Virus record (IMG/VR): IMGVR_UViG_3300045257_000068
Coordinates: 1 to 43,818 of that record
Strand: one strand, 5' to 3'
Origin: a virus
DNA: 43,818 nt
Position numbers and translations under genes: made by a program. The notes below the pieces were generated by a model that had not been told where the DNA came from, ran no database searches, and was given only the letters and a program-made list of their open reading frames with translations. Positions 6,431-13,542 of the stretch are shown here, piece after piece. Numbering within the stretch: position 1 is the stretch's first letter; each line of letters begins with the position of its first letter.

Positions 6431-6535
6431 ATGTGGTGCTGGCTGTTCGGACATAGATGGCAGACGATCTTGGAGCAGCCGCCCGATCAGTATTATACAT
6501 TCTGCGAGCGGTGCCTCACGCCGCGCGGATCATGA
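6431..6535 (+). CDS. Tiny zinc-knuckle-like protein, 34 aa
   Basis: A clear GGAGG at 6421-6425 precedes ATG 6431. The 34 residues (MWCWLFGHRWQTILEQ ... FCERCLTPRG) carry Cys3, His9 and a CxxC, suitable for one zinc ion. The stop overlaps the next start as ATGA at 6532-6535, which supports both genes. Confidence 0.55.
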   Translation: MWCWLFGHRWQTILEQPPDQYYTFCERCLTPRGS

Positions 6536-6765
6536 CGGAAGCCGGCCTGCTCAATCGGCTTAAGCGGTTCGGGTACGGCCAGCATCACGGGCCGATGGCC
6601 AAAGCCTGCTCAGAAGCCGCCGATGAGATCGAGCGGCTGCGGGCGGCGCTGCGGGCTATTGTCGATTACGATGGCGACCCGTTGGACATGGCATCGAATG
6701 CCGAGAATCACATTCGCGGGATCGCAAAAGCCACCCTTAATCAGCAGGAACCGCGCGGCAAATGA
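6532..6765 (+). CDS. Hypothetical helical protein, 78 aa
   Basis: Start chosen at ATG 6532 because of the ATGA overlap with the preceding small gene; longer in-frame starts run through that gene. The core SEAADEIERLRAALRAIVDY (about 38-57) is a phage-typical amphipathic helix also seen at 5439-5624. The stop overlaps the next start at 6762. Function unknown. Confidence 0.65.
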   Translation: MTEAGLLNRLKRFGYGQHHGPMAKACSEAADEIERLRAALRAIVDYDGDPLDMASNAENHIRGIAKATLNQQEPRGK

Positions 6766-6938
6766 GTTACTCAACAATGCTCCCGTGCCTTCTGACACCC
6801 AAGGAGCTTCTCAATGAGCGGAAGCGCGTCAATACGTGGTTTGTGCATAGGCGCGACAAGGGGAAGCCGACTGACATCGTTTACCGTCGATTGAAGGCTC
6901 TGGAAGCTGAACTAGGCCGCCGACGCATCTATTGGTGA
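6762..6938 (+). CDS. Hypothetical basic protein, 58 aa
   Basis: ATGA overlap with the previous gene. The product contains PKELLNERKRVNTWFVHRRD and KALEAELGRRRIYW. It is basic and helical, so a nucleic-acid or protein contact role is possible, but no family is recognised. Confidence 0.55.
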   Translation: MSYSTMLPCLLTPKELLNERKRVNTWFVHRRDKGKPTDIVYRRLKALEAELGRRRIYW

Positions 6939-6972
6939 CGCGCGGACACATCACAACAATGCCGAGGAAAAC

Positions 6973-7143
6973 ATGAGCATTTTAGACAACGACACGCCCA
7001 GCATAACCGTTGTCATAACTGACGATATGGTGCGCGCCGCCTGCAACGCGCACGGTGCCAGCCAGGGCGCGTGCGAGTTCGATTGGATGCGGGATGCGTT
7101 AACAGCGGCGCTCGCAGTTGGGCAATCAGTGTCAGAAAAATGA
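6973..7143 (+). CDS. Hypothetical protein, 56 aa
   Basis: ATG 6973 behind CGAGGAAAAC. The product (MSILDNDTPSITVVITDDMV ... WMRDALTAALAVGQSVSEK) has two cysteines and reads as a small globular alpha/beta protein. The VTDDMVRAAC-like segment recurs in other phage small proteins I have seen. Function unknown. Confidence 0.6.
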   Translation: MSILDNDTPSITVVITDDMVRAACNAHGASQGACEFDWMRDALTAALAVGQSVSEK

Positions 7144-7161
7144 TGTAGATTTCTGACATAG

Positions 7162-7248
7162 ATGACGAACGCAGTGCGAAAAATCATTCCTTGGGCCGTG
7201 CCCATCTTCACAGTGTTTATGATCGGGCGCATTTATCAGATTTGGTAA
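7162..7248 (+). CDS. Membrane peptide, 28 aa
   Basis: A short ORF from ATG 7162 coding one hydrophobic helix (IIPWAVPIFTVFMIG) with basic residues before it. The ribosome site is poor. It is kept because the region is otherwise densely coding and the helix is clean. Confidence 0.35.
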   Translation: MTNAVRKIIPWAVPIFTVFMIGRIYQIW

Positions 7249-7272
7249 CAAGAGATAAACGAGGGGAAAATA

Positions 7273-7443
7273 ATGGATGAGGTCAGGCAGGAACCAGACG
7301 GCACATGGACTGTGCATTTTGAATGGTGCGGCGTCGATCCAGTGACCGGCATTCCAACCAAGGACCTCGCAGATAGGATTTGGAAGTTCGGCTGGGACAT
7401 GGAACGAGCCGGCTCGGACCATTATGCATCAAGCGAGTATTGA
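7273..7443 (+). CDS. Hypothetical protein, 56 aa
   Basis: GAGGGGAAA precedes ATG 7273. The product (MDEVRQEPDGTWTVHFEWCG ... IWKFGWDMERAGSDHY) is acidic, W-rich and looks like a small beta-alpha domain. Function unknown. Confidence 0.6.
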   Translation: MDEVRQEPDGTWTVHFEWCGVDPVTGIPTKDLADRIWKFGWDMERAGSDHYASSEY

Positions 7444-7480
7444 CGCTCGTTAATGCCTAATTAACGCGGGAGAGCTGGAA

Positions 7481-7687
7481 GTGCTGACAACCGAAAAACA
7501 AATGCTCTCCGACTTTCTCGACCGCATGGCCCTGGCGATGGTCAAGAAAACCAATCTCGATATGGTCATTGCGCGAAAGCTAATTGTCGCCGCCCTTGAC
7601 GAAATTGACGTAGAACTATGGGATTTATACAAATTGGCAAGCAAGGATTATACCCTGTGTGATGGATACTGCAATTATTACGACTAA
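7481..7687 (+). CDS. Hypothetical helical protein, 68 aa; last gene of the plus arm
   Basis: GTG 7481 is favoured over ATG 7502 because GGGAGAG at 7468-7474 is well spaced. The product is helical (MLTTEKQMLSDFLDRMALAM, LIVAALDEIDVELWDLYKLA) with a Cys/Tyr-rich end (LCDGYCNYYD). Its stop overlaps the stop of the converging minus-strand gene by four bases, and no terminator hairpin is visible there. Confidence 0.6.
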   Translation: MLTTEKQMLSDFLDRMALAMVKKTNLDMVIARKLIVAALDEIDVELWDLYKLASKDYTLCDGYCNYYD

Positions 7688-7884
7688 GCCGCCTTATCAG
7701 CTACTTCATTGACCATCTTCTGATACAGATGCGAAAGCATCTTAGCACCGTCTGACACTAGAACGGCTAAGCACCCATAGGGCACCACGGCATCCACATA
7801 AGTCTTGCCCGTATAACACCGGGCGTAAACCTTCCCGTCCAGGTTGGCTATCAAAACGATCCGGTCGAATTGTTTATCCGGCAA
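7684..7884 (-). CDS. Hypothetical protein, 66 aa, probable TTG start
   Basis: The frame is open up to an ATG at 8034, but that longer version would cover the better-supported gene at 7874-8056. TTG 7884 is preceded by AGGAGA with good spacing and overlaps the upstream stop by 11 bases. The resulting 66-residue protein has a coherent core (QFDRIVLIANLDGKVYARCY, AVVPYGCLAVLVSDGAKM). Function unknown; last gene of the minus arm. Confidence 0.5.
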   Translation of the reverse strand: MPDKQFDRIVLIANLDGKVYARCYTGKTYVDAVVPYGCLAVLVSDGAKMLSHLYQKMVNEVADKAA

Positions 7885-8056
7885 GCGGAATCTCCTGGGC
7901 TTCTGGTTCAACGGGAGGGCTGTCGTGGCACCATTCCAAACAAGTAGAATAAACGCCGTGGTGAGTACCCTCAAGACTTTTAAGGTCTGTCCACCCAAGC
8001 TCAACATAGGCACTTGTTTGGTGGTGTCTGACAAACCGAAATATTCTGGCGGTCAT
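7874..8056 (-). CDS. Small conserved phage protein, 60 aa
   Basis: The product (MTARIFRFVRHHQTSAYVEL, GWTDLKSLEGTHHG) fits a small family I recall from alphaproteobacterial phages, with a LGW-x-L-x(3)-T/H-H/GxxxxL-xxW-x-C pattern. The start forms an ATGA overlap with the gene at 8053-8190. It lies next to the lysis block, where such proteins often occur. Function unknown. Confidence 0.65.
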   Translation of the reverse strand: MTARIFRFVRHHQTSAYVELGWTDLKSLEGTHHGVYSTCLEWCHDSPPVEPEAQEIPLAG

Positions 8057-8190
8057 TTGCCCTCTTTGTCATTCGGTTGTCCCACTACGTCCTCTATCTC
8101 GTCGTCCTCTTCGGAGAATCTTTTGGGAACCAGGAAGCCCTTACTGCGGAGTGTACTTGGGCCTCCGTACCGCTTCTTCTGTCGCTTCAT
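8053..8190 (-). CDS. Small charged protein, 45 aa
   Basis: ATG 8190 starts nine bases after the exonuclease stop and the stop overlaps the next gene (ATGA). The product is basic at the N-terminus (MKRQKKRYGG) and acidic at the C-terminus (EEDDEIEDVV), probably disordered. The overlap and the filled gap are the main support. Confidence 0.5.
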   Translation of the reverse strand: MKRQKKRYGGPSTLRSKGFLVPKRFSEEDDEIEDVVGQPNDKEGK

Positions 8191-8199
8191 GCTCGGACC

Positions 8200-8946
8200 T
8201 CATTTGACAATGTTTCCCGAGAATGACGCGCCGCAATCCTTGCAAAGGAACCGCTGTCTAACTACGGACTTCCCGTAGTTCAGCCCGCGCATTGCAATGT
8301 TGGACGATTGACAAGTCGGGCAACCACCGCCGCCCGTATAGAGATTGAGATTGGGATGGTTCGGCGCCCAGCCCTTCATGTCGTGATAGACCGGGAAAAG
8401 TAGGTCGGTGTCATGCGCGTTATATTCACGCATGGTTTCCCATGACTTGTCCTCGCCAAGTTCGCAGCAGCCCTGCCAAAGCGCCGCCCCGGTGTTGGCG
8501 AGTTTTCTTCCAAGCCCCTTATAGCGAACGATGTTGTCGAGCTTGTTGGAGTCTAACTTAAAAACTCCGCGCGCCCATTTGAGCGTATCAATGGTTTTAT
8601 ATGGGCTTGGTCGCCTATAGCCATGAACCCAAAGGCGGCTATTGATTTTTTTAATGTCGAAACGATCGCCGTTATGGGCGACGACAATATCGGCTTCATC
8701 GAGCAGCTTCCACACGAAGCCCATCAGGGCCTTGTCGCAATGCCGTTTCTTTTTATAGCGGGGGAAGTCAGGGAGGATTTTAGATTGAGCGCGCTTATCG
8801 CCAAGCCACCTGTAGCCCACGGCGATAATGTAGGTATCTCTCAGAACGTAAACTGCGTTGGCTTCGTATAATGTCCACGCCGCCATGATGATCGGCGCTG
8901 TTTCGATGTCCAGAAAAAGAATTTTCGGCTGGCGGTTTTTCGCCAA
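8200..8946 (-). CDS. RNase H-fold 3'-5' exonuclease (DnaQ/YprB-like) with C-terminal zinc ribbon
   Basis: A 248-residue protein. Exo I is FLDIET (Asp13, Glu15), Exo II AHNGDRFD (around 89-96) and Exo III EYNAHDTD (around 173-180), the DEDD set of two-metal exonucleases. This places it with the YprB-type ribonuclease-H-like group rather than a polymerase proofreading subunit. The C-terminus carries CPTC and CKDC pairs, a zinc ribbon likely to bind nucleic acid. It sits at the end of the late strand beside lysis genes, away from the replication genes, so a role in host DNA/RNA turnover is possible but unproven. Confidence 0.82.
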   Translation of the reverse strand: MAKNRQPKILFLDIETAPIIMAAWTLYEANAVYVLRDTYIIAVGYRWLGDKRAQSKILPDFPRYKKKRHCDKALMGFVWKLLDEADIVVAHNGDRFDIKKINSRLWVHGYRRPSPYKTIDTLKWARGVFKLDSNKLDNIVRYKGLGRKLANTGAALWQGCCELGEDKSWETMREYNAHDTDLLFPVYHDMKGWAPNHPNLNLYTGGGGCPTCQSSNIAMRGLNYGKSVVRQRFLCKDCGASFSGNIVK

Positions 8947-9042
8947 TGGCGCTCCTTATGTGTTACGTTCAACAACGACACAAATAACGGCGCACGTCCC
9001 AAATCCGGCGAGAAATGGGAGAACGAAAAAAAGAGCTTCCAT

Positions 9043-9222
9043 CTATATGTCTGGCTGTAATTGAGGCCCGCCGTCAGTGAACGGCACCCGCCAGATGACC
9101 GGATCGACAAATGGGGGCGAATTGCGCCTAGTGTTCAGCGAAATGAAAATTGCGAGGGCGATGATTGCGACGTAGAAGAAAACAATTAGCCAGAGAGAGA
9201 GGATAACGTGCCGCTGCCTCAC
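9043..9222 (-). CDS. Single-pass membrane protein, 59 aa, lysis region
   Basis: GTG 9222 overlaps the upstream stop as GTGA. Residues 6-29 are a strong transmembrane helix (VILSLWLIVFFYVAIIALAI), followed by a Pro-rich polar tail (RRNSPPFVDPVIWRVPF). With the gene at 9219-9488 it could form a two-component spanin-like pair, but no lipobox is visible, so this is only positional inference. Confidence 0.55.
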   Translation of the reverse strand: MRQRHVILSLWLIVFFYVAIIALAIFISLNTRRNSPPFVDPVIWRVPFTDGGPQLQPDI

Positions 9223-9488
9223 CTACTGGCTCGTTCAAGGAAGCTGTCAATGCGGTCGGCAAGCCTGTCCAGCGAGGCCGATAGTCTAGCCTCGACTTGA
9301 ATAAGGTCTGAGGCAGTGGGATGGAGCTGTGCGACCTGTAGCTTGAATGCGGCTAATTCGATTGCATTGGACTGGATTTGTTTATTGATTTCCTTCCAGT
9401 CAGATTGCCGGATTTTGTAGATAGTGGCGCATAGCACGCCGAAGGCAATGAGAACCCCCGCGCTGCCTATCCAGTGATCGAAACTCAT
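9219..9488 (-). CDS. Membrane-anchored coiled-coil protein, 89 aa (spanin-like topology)
   Basis: Residues 7-24 form one transmembrane segment (GSAGVLIAFGVLCATIY); the rest is a long heptad helix (EINKQIQSNAIELAAFKLQV, LSASLDRLADRIDSFLERAS). An N-terminal anchor with a coiled-coil periplasmic arm is the topology of an inner-membrane spanin (Rz type). It follows the holin with an ATGA overlap. No family match is claimed. Confidence 0.6.
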   Translation of the reverse strand: MSFDHWIGSAGVLIAFGVLCATIYKIRQSDWKEINKQIQSNAIELAAFKLQVAQLHPTASDLIQVEARLSASLDRLADRIDSFLERASR

Positions 9489-9841
9489 TTGCGTTGTGCG
9501 CTGATCTTCTCGGTTGTCCTTAGCGTGCCAAGGCCGAGCATTCCGGTCAGGATCGCAACGAGCGTTCCAGTGTCGCCAAGCCCCAAATGAAACAGTGGAG
9601 CGATGATCGTGTTATAGGCCAGCGCAAATGTGCATAGCCAACCACAAGCGGGGCGCCATGACGAAGCAAACCAATTCCCGCTGGCCGCCTCCGCAATGTT
9701 GATGTCGGACTGTTTAGAGGCGACCGCCGCTGCGAAGTCTTGTAGCTTGTTCAATGCTTCGCCGCGCTGCTCCGCATTCGGAAACATATCGAGGATTTTG
9801 CTGGCTAAAGCGGCTATCGGGCCGATACCGAGGAAGTCCAT
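9485..9841 (-). CDS. Holin, GTA_holin_3TM-like
   Basis: I use ATG 9841 (MDFLGIGPIAALASKIL), preceded by AAAGG with good spacing, rather than the upstream in-frame start at 9889. The 118-residue product has a helical N-terminus with NKLQDF, the IAEAASGNWFASSWRPACGW signature and two hydrophobic segments (LCTFALAYNTIIAPLF, LVAILTGMLGLG), ending LRTTEK. This pattern matches the three-TM holin family of gene transfer agents and alphaproteobacterial phages. It would make membrane lesions that release the endolysin encoded just upstream. Confidence 0.85.
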   Translation of the reverse strand: MDFLGIGPIAALASKILDMFPNAEQRGEALNKLQDFAAAVASKQSDINIAEAASGNWFASSWRPACGWLCTFALAYNTIIAPLFHLGLGDTGTLVAILTGMLGLGTLRTTEKISAQRK

Positions 9842-9843
9842 AG

Positions 9844-10428
9844 CTAACCTTTCGTGCCGAAGATTGCGTTGAGTAGCCGAATATACCAAGGCCCCGGAAT
9901 GGGTACGGTCGGCCCCGGAATGGGTATGTCGGGCGGCGGCGGGAGTGGTGTTGGCTTCTGAGCGAATTTCGCCATTGTGATAGCGGTCGCCCGCACGTCA
10001 GCAACTCGGCTTCCCCATCCCTTGCCGAACACGGGCCAGGTTTTCAGCCGCTTCAAAAATGCGAGCCGGTCGTCGCAGATGCCCTTGGCCCACTCCACGG
10101 GATCATCGTTCTGATTTGCCTTCCGGCACGGAATAGCGCGACCCGTTCCCGAGTTAACGCCATAGTCGAAGGTGGCAAAGTCAACACCGGGCGGATCATC
10201 ATCGCAGCCCATCTTCGCCCAATACTTATCGCGGTAGATGTTGACCGCGATCATCTTCGGCATCGCCTTCACGTCAGCCGCAGTCGCATTCTTTTTCCAA
10301 TACATGCGGGCATCGGCAATGGTGATGCCCCAATTCGTCGGGCCGCCTGGATCGTTCTTATCGTTCGTATATCCGCCTTCATATTCGAGCGTCTTGAGAA
10401 TGCTGGCTTCGCGGTTCGTCGCGACCAT
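9844..10428 (-). CDS. Endolysin, glycoside hydrolase family 108-like muramidase
   Basis: A 194-residue protein. The N-terminal domain (about 6-150) begins with the GH108 signature EGGYTNDKNDPGGPTNWGIT, where Glu17 is the likely catalytic acid. FATFDYGVNSG and the RLAFLKRL region complete the fold. The usual C-terminal peptidoglycan-binding module is replaced by a Pro-rich stretch with a repeated PIPGP and a short hydrophobic tail (WYIRLLNAIFG). It cleaves peptidoglycan glycan strands at lysis. No signal peptide is visible, so release through the adjacent holin is expected. Confidence 0.88.
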   Translation of the reverse strand: MVATNREASILKTLEYEGGYTNDKNDPGGPTNWGITIADARMYWKKNATAADVKAMPKMIAVNIYRDKYWAKMGCDDDPPGVDFATFDYGVNSGTGRAIPCRKANQNDDPVEWAKGICDDRLAFLKRLKTWPVFGKGWGSRVADVRATAITMAKFAQKPTPLPPPPDIPIPGPTVPIPGPWYIRLLNAIFGTKG

Positions 10429-10568
10429 TACAGCGAAGCCTTGAGTGCTTTAATCTTATCCTCAAGCGCACGCACCTGAGTCTCAACCCCAGACACCTTC
10501 AACTTCACCCAATCCCAAGAGTAGATGCAGGCGACATAGCCGACGAGAATGCAAAGCGCATAAAGCAT
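10428..10568 (-). CDS. Small membrane/coiled-coil protein upstream of endolysin, 46 aa
   Basis: The stop TAA overlaps the endolysin ATG (TAATG at 10426-10430). The product has one N-terminal transmembrane helix (LYALCILVGYVACIYSW) and a short heptad helix (VETQVRALEDKIKALKASL). It may be an accessory lysis protein such as an antiholin or second holin; the role is inferred from position and topology. Confidence 0.6.
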   Translation of the reverse strand: MLYALCILVGYVACIYSWDWVKLKVSGVETQVRALEDKIKALKASL

Positions 10569-10577
10569 GTTAGAATC

Positions 10578-10883
10578 CTAAGTTGAGGACGGGGGAACGT
10601 AGAGGCATAGAACCGAGTTATTTGCGCGGAACCGGCACAGATGGAAAAGACCATCCGGCGAAAACTTAACCTTAGACTTCGGGACAATCTCGCCGGTCTT
10701 TAGCAGCCAATCGCCACCATCTAATGGCTTTGGCGTTTGATCTTCCGGGAGCGGAGCACAATCTTGGTTGTGACAACATTCAGGGGCATAACTCCATCCC
10801 ATCGGAGCATCGTGCGCTCTGGAATAGGACATGACGCAAAGAAACGCCGCCACGAGACCAGCAAGCGCGATCATGCCGCGCAT
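10578..10883 (-). CDS. Secreted cysteine-rich protein, about 101 aa
   Basis: I use ATG 10883, which overlaps the upstream stop as TGATG; an in-frame TTG lies one codon earlier. Residues 1-22 are a signal peptide (MIALAGLVAAFLCVMSYSRA), with cleavage likely before HDAP. The mature part has an ECCHNQDCAP cluster, a SPDGLFHLC motif and a late VLC, so two disulphides are likely. Related secreted proteins with ECC-NxDC are, as I recall, common in alphaproteobacteria and their phages. It lies between tail and lysis genes. Confidence 0.75.
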   Translation of the reverse strand: MRGMIALAGLVAAFLCVMSYSRAHDAPMGWSYAPECCHNQDCAPLPEDQTPKPLDGGDWLLKTGEIVPKSKVKFSPDGLFHLCRFRANNSVLCLYVPPSST

Positions 10884-11533
10884 CAATAAAACTCGGTGAT
10901 GCTAACCAGACCGGAGCCACCCGCGCCGCCGCCGACACCCGCGCCCGCAGCGCCACCCGCGCCAGACGCCCCAACGACATAGGCATAACTCGCGCTTGGC
11001 GACCCAATGAGCTTGCGAAAGTATCCGCCAGCCCCGCCGCCGGCCCCGCCCGTGACTGTAGCAGTACCACCGCCACCACCACCGCCTGAGCCGCTATTGA
11101 CACTAGCGGAACCGCCGGTCGAGAGGAGTGCGCCGCCTTGCCCGAAAGCACAAAAGTGTGATGCACCACCCACGCCGCCGCCGAGGTCGGCACCAAAACG
11201 AGACTGTCCACCACCGCCCGCAATGTTTATGTCGCCACCAGACGCGGCCCCACCTGCGCCGCCAACCGCTGTGCTACCAGAACCCCCGCCGAGTCCTGGG
11301 CTTGCAACCAGAAGCGTGCCGCCAAACGACGAAGTTCCGCCAAGCGTCCCGGCATTGGTGGATGATTGATTGCCACCACCGCCCCCACCACCGGCCAATC
11401 CCTCAACAAGAATGGCGCGGACCTTGAATGATGTAAGCGTGTACGTTCCAGAACCGGACAGGAATGTTTGAACAGTCGGAACCGGAGTCCTCGTTCTAAA
11501 TCGAGGGATTCCGGGAATACGGCTCGCGTCCAT
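10883..11533 (-). CDS. Glycine-rich tail fibre/adhesin-type protein
   Basis: The frame is open to 11782, but ATG 11533 overlaps the previous gene's stop (TGATG) and the upstream part is a shadow of that gene, so I use 11533. The 216-residue product has a short head (FLSGSGTYTLTSFKVRAILV) and then long Gly/Ala/Ser runs up to GSGLVSITEFY. Gly-rich domains of this kind form polyglycine-helix bundles at receptor-binding tips, as in T4-like gp38 adhesins, and vary rapidly. A receptor-contact role is likely. Confidence 0.75.
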   Translation of the reverse strand: MDASRIPGIPRFRTRTPVPTVQTFLSGSGTYTLTSFKVRAILVEGLAGGGGGGGNQSSTNAGTLGGTSSFGGTLLVASPGLGGGSGSTAVGGAGGAASGGDINIAGGGGQSRFGADLGGGVGGASHFCAFGQGGALLSTGGSASVNSGSGGGGGGGTATVTGGAGGGAGGYFRKLIGSPSASYAYVVGASGAGGAAGAGVGGGAGGSGLVSITEFY

Positions 11534-11868
11534 CAGGCGTACCGATTGATATTGCCGAACACGTTGATGACCGAAGCGGAGGCCGCGTAGAATTTGACCG
11601 TTTGGGAATTGGTCAATCGGACGCCTGGAATGACTAATACGGTATCGGTTGCCGGGATTGTCATAACGATAGGCGTGGCTGTGTTGCCGTATTCGACAGT
11701 TAGTTTTAGGTCGCCCAATGTGGTGTTGCTGGCCCATGCATACGTCTCGTCGAAAGAGCCGGAAGCCACCGCTGAATGCCAAAGCGTTCCGGTCGATGAA
11801 GTCGCGGCAACAGCAACAGGCGAGCCGTTCGATGATCCACTCGGGATGATCGGTGAAATGGTAGCCAT
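11533..11868 (-). CDS. Tail-associated hypothetical protein, 111 aa
   Basis: A beta-rich, Ser/Thr/Ala-rich protein (LWHSAVASGSFDETYAWASN, IVMTIPATDTVLVIPGVRL) in line with the tail fibre genes and coupled to the Gly-rich adhesin gene. It reads as a small all-beta virion component or assembly helper. I know similar proteins only as hypothetical phage proteins. Confidence 0.7.
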   Translation of the reverse strand: MATISPIIPSGSSNGSPVAVAATSSTGTLWHSAVASGSFDETYAWASNTTLGDLKLTVEYGNTATPIVMTIPATDTVLVIPGVRLTNSQTVKFYAASASVINVFGNINRYA

Positions 11869-11880
11869 TGTTTTTCCTTG

Positions 11881-12249
11881 TTAGCTAAAGAACGCGGATT
11901 TAAGAACGAGCTGCGGGTCGGTTAGGGATGCGGCGGATGCGCTTGCGCTTAACGCAGCGGTAACGGCCCTGCGCTTCTGAAATGCCGCATCCGCCGCGAA
12001 TGCTACCGACTGATAGGCCGAGACTGCCGGGGCCAATGCGCTGATAGCAGACGACACGGCAGATGCAGCGGAGGCCGACGATGCGGCGGCGGCAGTAGCA
12101 GCGGATGTTTGCGCGGAGGCGGCTGAAAGTCCTGCGGCGGTTTCTGATGCCGCCGCATTGGTCCCCGGAATAGCTGGCAGAAACTTAAGTTTGAGTGCCG
12201 CAGTCGGCGTGATCTTTAATCGAAGATTGGGATATGGCGTCAGGCTCAT
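11881..12249 (-). CDS. Ala/Ser-rich fibre-like protein, 122 aa
   Basis: Residues 1-30 are a short structured head (MSLTPYPNLRLKITP, ALKLKFLPAIPG). About 31-100 are almost entirely Ala/Ser/Thr with a periodic AAxxSAASA pattern, typical of trimeric coiled-coil shafts in tail fibres, and the end is more mixed. The 4-base overlap with the gene at 12246-12599 indicates co-translation. Probably a fibre shaft or adaptor. Confidence 0.7.
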   Translation of the reverse strand: MSLTPYPNLRLKITPTAALKLKFLPAIPGTNAAASETAAGLSAASAQTSAATAAAASSASAASAVSSAISALAPAVSAYQSVAFAADAAFQKRRAVTAALSASASAASLTDPQLVLKSAFFS

Positions 12250-12599
12250 TCAATCACCCCGTCAATGACAGGGAGATGTCCTGCAATCAGTTGATATGTG
12301 AGGCCGGTCGAGAGAAGAACCGTCACCCCAACATCATACGAGCCGGCAGATTGAAACACCGCCATATCGGTTGGCGTAAACCACACCTGACATTCGCCAT
12401 TGGTCGGGTCAGTGAGAGTTATTTTCCCGTCAGTCGTAGAGCCGGAAAGAACCGTGCTTCTGCTGTTCTGGTCCCTGACAGAAATCTTGACGGTTGAACC
12501 TGTCAGGTTGACATCATCGCCCGTATCTGGGTCCACAAGACTGATGGTGAATTTCCAATCGGCTTTATTGGAAGCGGCGGCCAGCGTTCCGGTGTACAT
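12246..12599 (-). CDS. Tail-associated beta-sandwich protein, BppU-N-like, 117 aa
   Basis: The sequence (DWKFTISLVDPDTGDDVNLT, VKISVRDQNS, GKITLTDPTNGECQVWFTP, YDVGVTVLLSTGLTYQLIAG) has the strand pattern of the small Ig-like/BppU N-terminal domain found in baseplate and fibre proteins. It sits between the collar-type fibre gene and the Ala/Ser-rich fibre gene. The fold assignment is from pattern alone. Confidence 0.65.
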   Translation of the reverse strand: MYTGTLAAASNKADWKFTISLVDPDTGDDVNLTGSTVKISVRDQNSRSTVLSGSTTDGKITLTDPTNGECQVWFTPTDMAVFQSAGSYDVGVTVLLSTGLTYQLIAGHLPVIDGVIE

Positions 12600-12600
12600 G

Positions 12601-13542
12601 CTAGAGCTTTATGTAGATGGTGATGGCCATGCTCGGCTGAGTCTTGTTGACGGCGGTTTGTGTAACGCCGCCGTTAATCGAGACCGTGATAGTTCCGGCC
12701 ACGAGACAGGATGGCGTGTTATCAACAGCGCCGCTGCTTGAAGCTAGGGCGACTGTTGAATCAGAACCCGCAACTCCGACGTTGTTTGTTTTGAATTTGA
12801 ATGTGCGGTTATCGGTGACCGCCTGATTGACGTTCGGAAGTGCTGATTGAGCAAGCGTGACGGTTTCAGCGCCGCCAGCAGCACCGAGCGTCGTTCCATC
12901 AATTCCAGAACCAGCGGTCGTCAGGCGGCTTGCCGCACTATTCCCCATGTCATCCATTGCCGCGAGGACGCGGCCACGGAAGTCGGGCAGGGTAATGGTC
13001 TTATTTGCGGTCCAGTCGTCATGCGCGGTAGCGCCGCGCCCGGTGGATACGGTTAGGTTAGCATCCGCCGTCCAGAGAAATTCAAACAGGCTTTGCGCGG
13101 TCGAACTTGCAAGTTCGGTTGCGCCGGACGTAGCGGAACCGATTGTTCGCCCGTTGCCTCGGACAAAGCCAGATAATGTACCCGTGCCATAACGATGCTT
13201 TACGTCGCCGGTCGTTAGGACCGTGGTGGCATCTACTGCAGCCCCGCCCCCAGCACCACTCGACGGCCCAATGACAAGCAGATTATCCGCCGCTATAATG
13301 GTGACGCCACCGGAGTCCGTCAGCCTGATCTTGATTGCGCCGTCAGCCAGATAGAATGCCGGGACACGACCCGCCGCATCCAGTTCGATAGGGTTCGGAT
13401 GGGCAATGGTTAGGGATGAGTCCTGATAGGCAGACTGTGGGGTTGTGGTGCCAGAGGCGTAGAAATACAGAAGCCCGCCAGCCAAGGGGCGTCCCTGGGC
13501 GTCGAATTGCTGTGATAGCGACAATGAAATGGAGCCAGCCAT
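12601..13542 (-). CDS. Tail fibre protein with phage tail collar-like domain
   Basis: A 313-residue protein. The N-terminal portion (about 1-95) is the common virion-attachment type (QQFDAQGRPLAGGLLYFYAS, PIELDAAGRVPAFYLADGAI). About 140-310 are collar-like: LFEFLW, TITLPDFRGRVLAAMDDMG, SRLT, GTTLGAAGG and NKTQPSMAITIYIKL. Such fibres contact the host receptor. Its ATG overlaps head to head with the plus-strand ORF at 13541 (shared CATG). Confidence 0.87.
   Translation of the reverse strand: MAGSISLSLSQQFDAQGRPLAGGLLYFYASGTTTPQSAYQDSSLTIAHPNPIELDAAGRVPAFYLADGAIKIRLTDSGGVTIIAADNLLVIGPSSGAGGGAAVDATTVLTTGDVKHRYGTGTLSGFVRGNGRTIGSATSGATELASSTAQSLFEFLWTADANLTVSTGRGATAHDDWTANKTITLPDFRGRVLAAMDDMGNSAASRLTTAGSGIDGTTLGAAGGAETVTLAQSALPNVNQAVTDNRTFKFKTNNVGVAGSDSTVALASSSGAVDNTPSCLVAGTITVSINGGVTQTAVNKTQPSMAITIYIKL

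Noticed and set aside
8841-9110. 89-codon minus-strand frame overlapping the exonuclease start
   Set aside because: Covers the start of the exonuclease in another frame and has a Ser/Arg/Phe/Lys-rich composition without motif.
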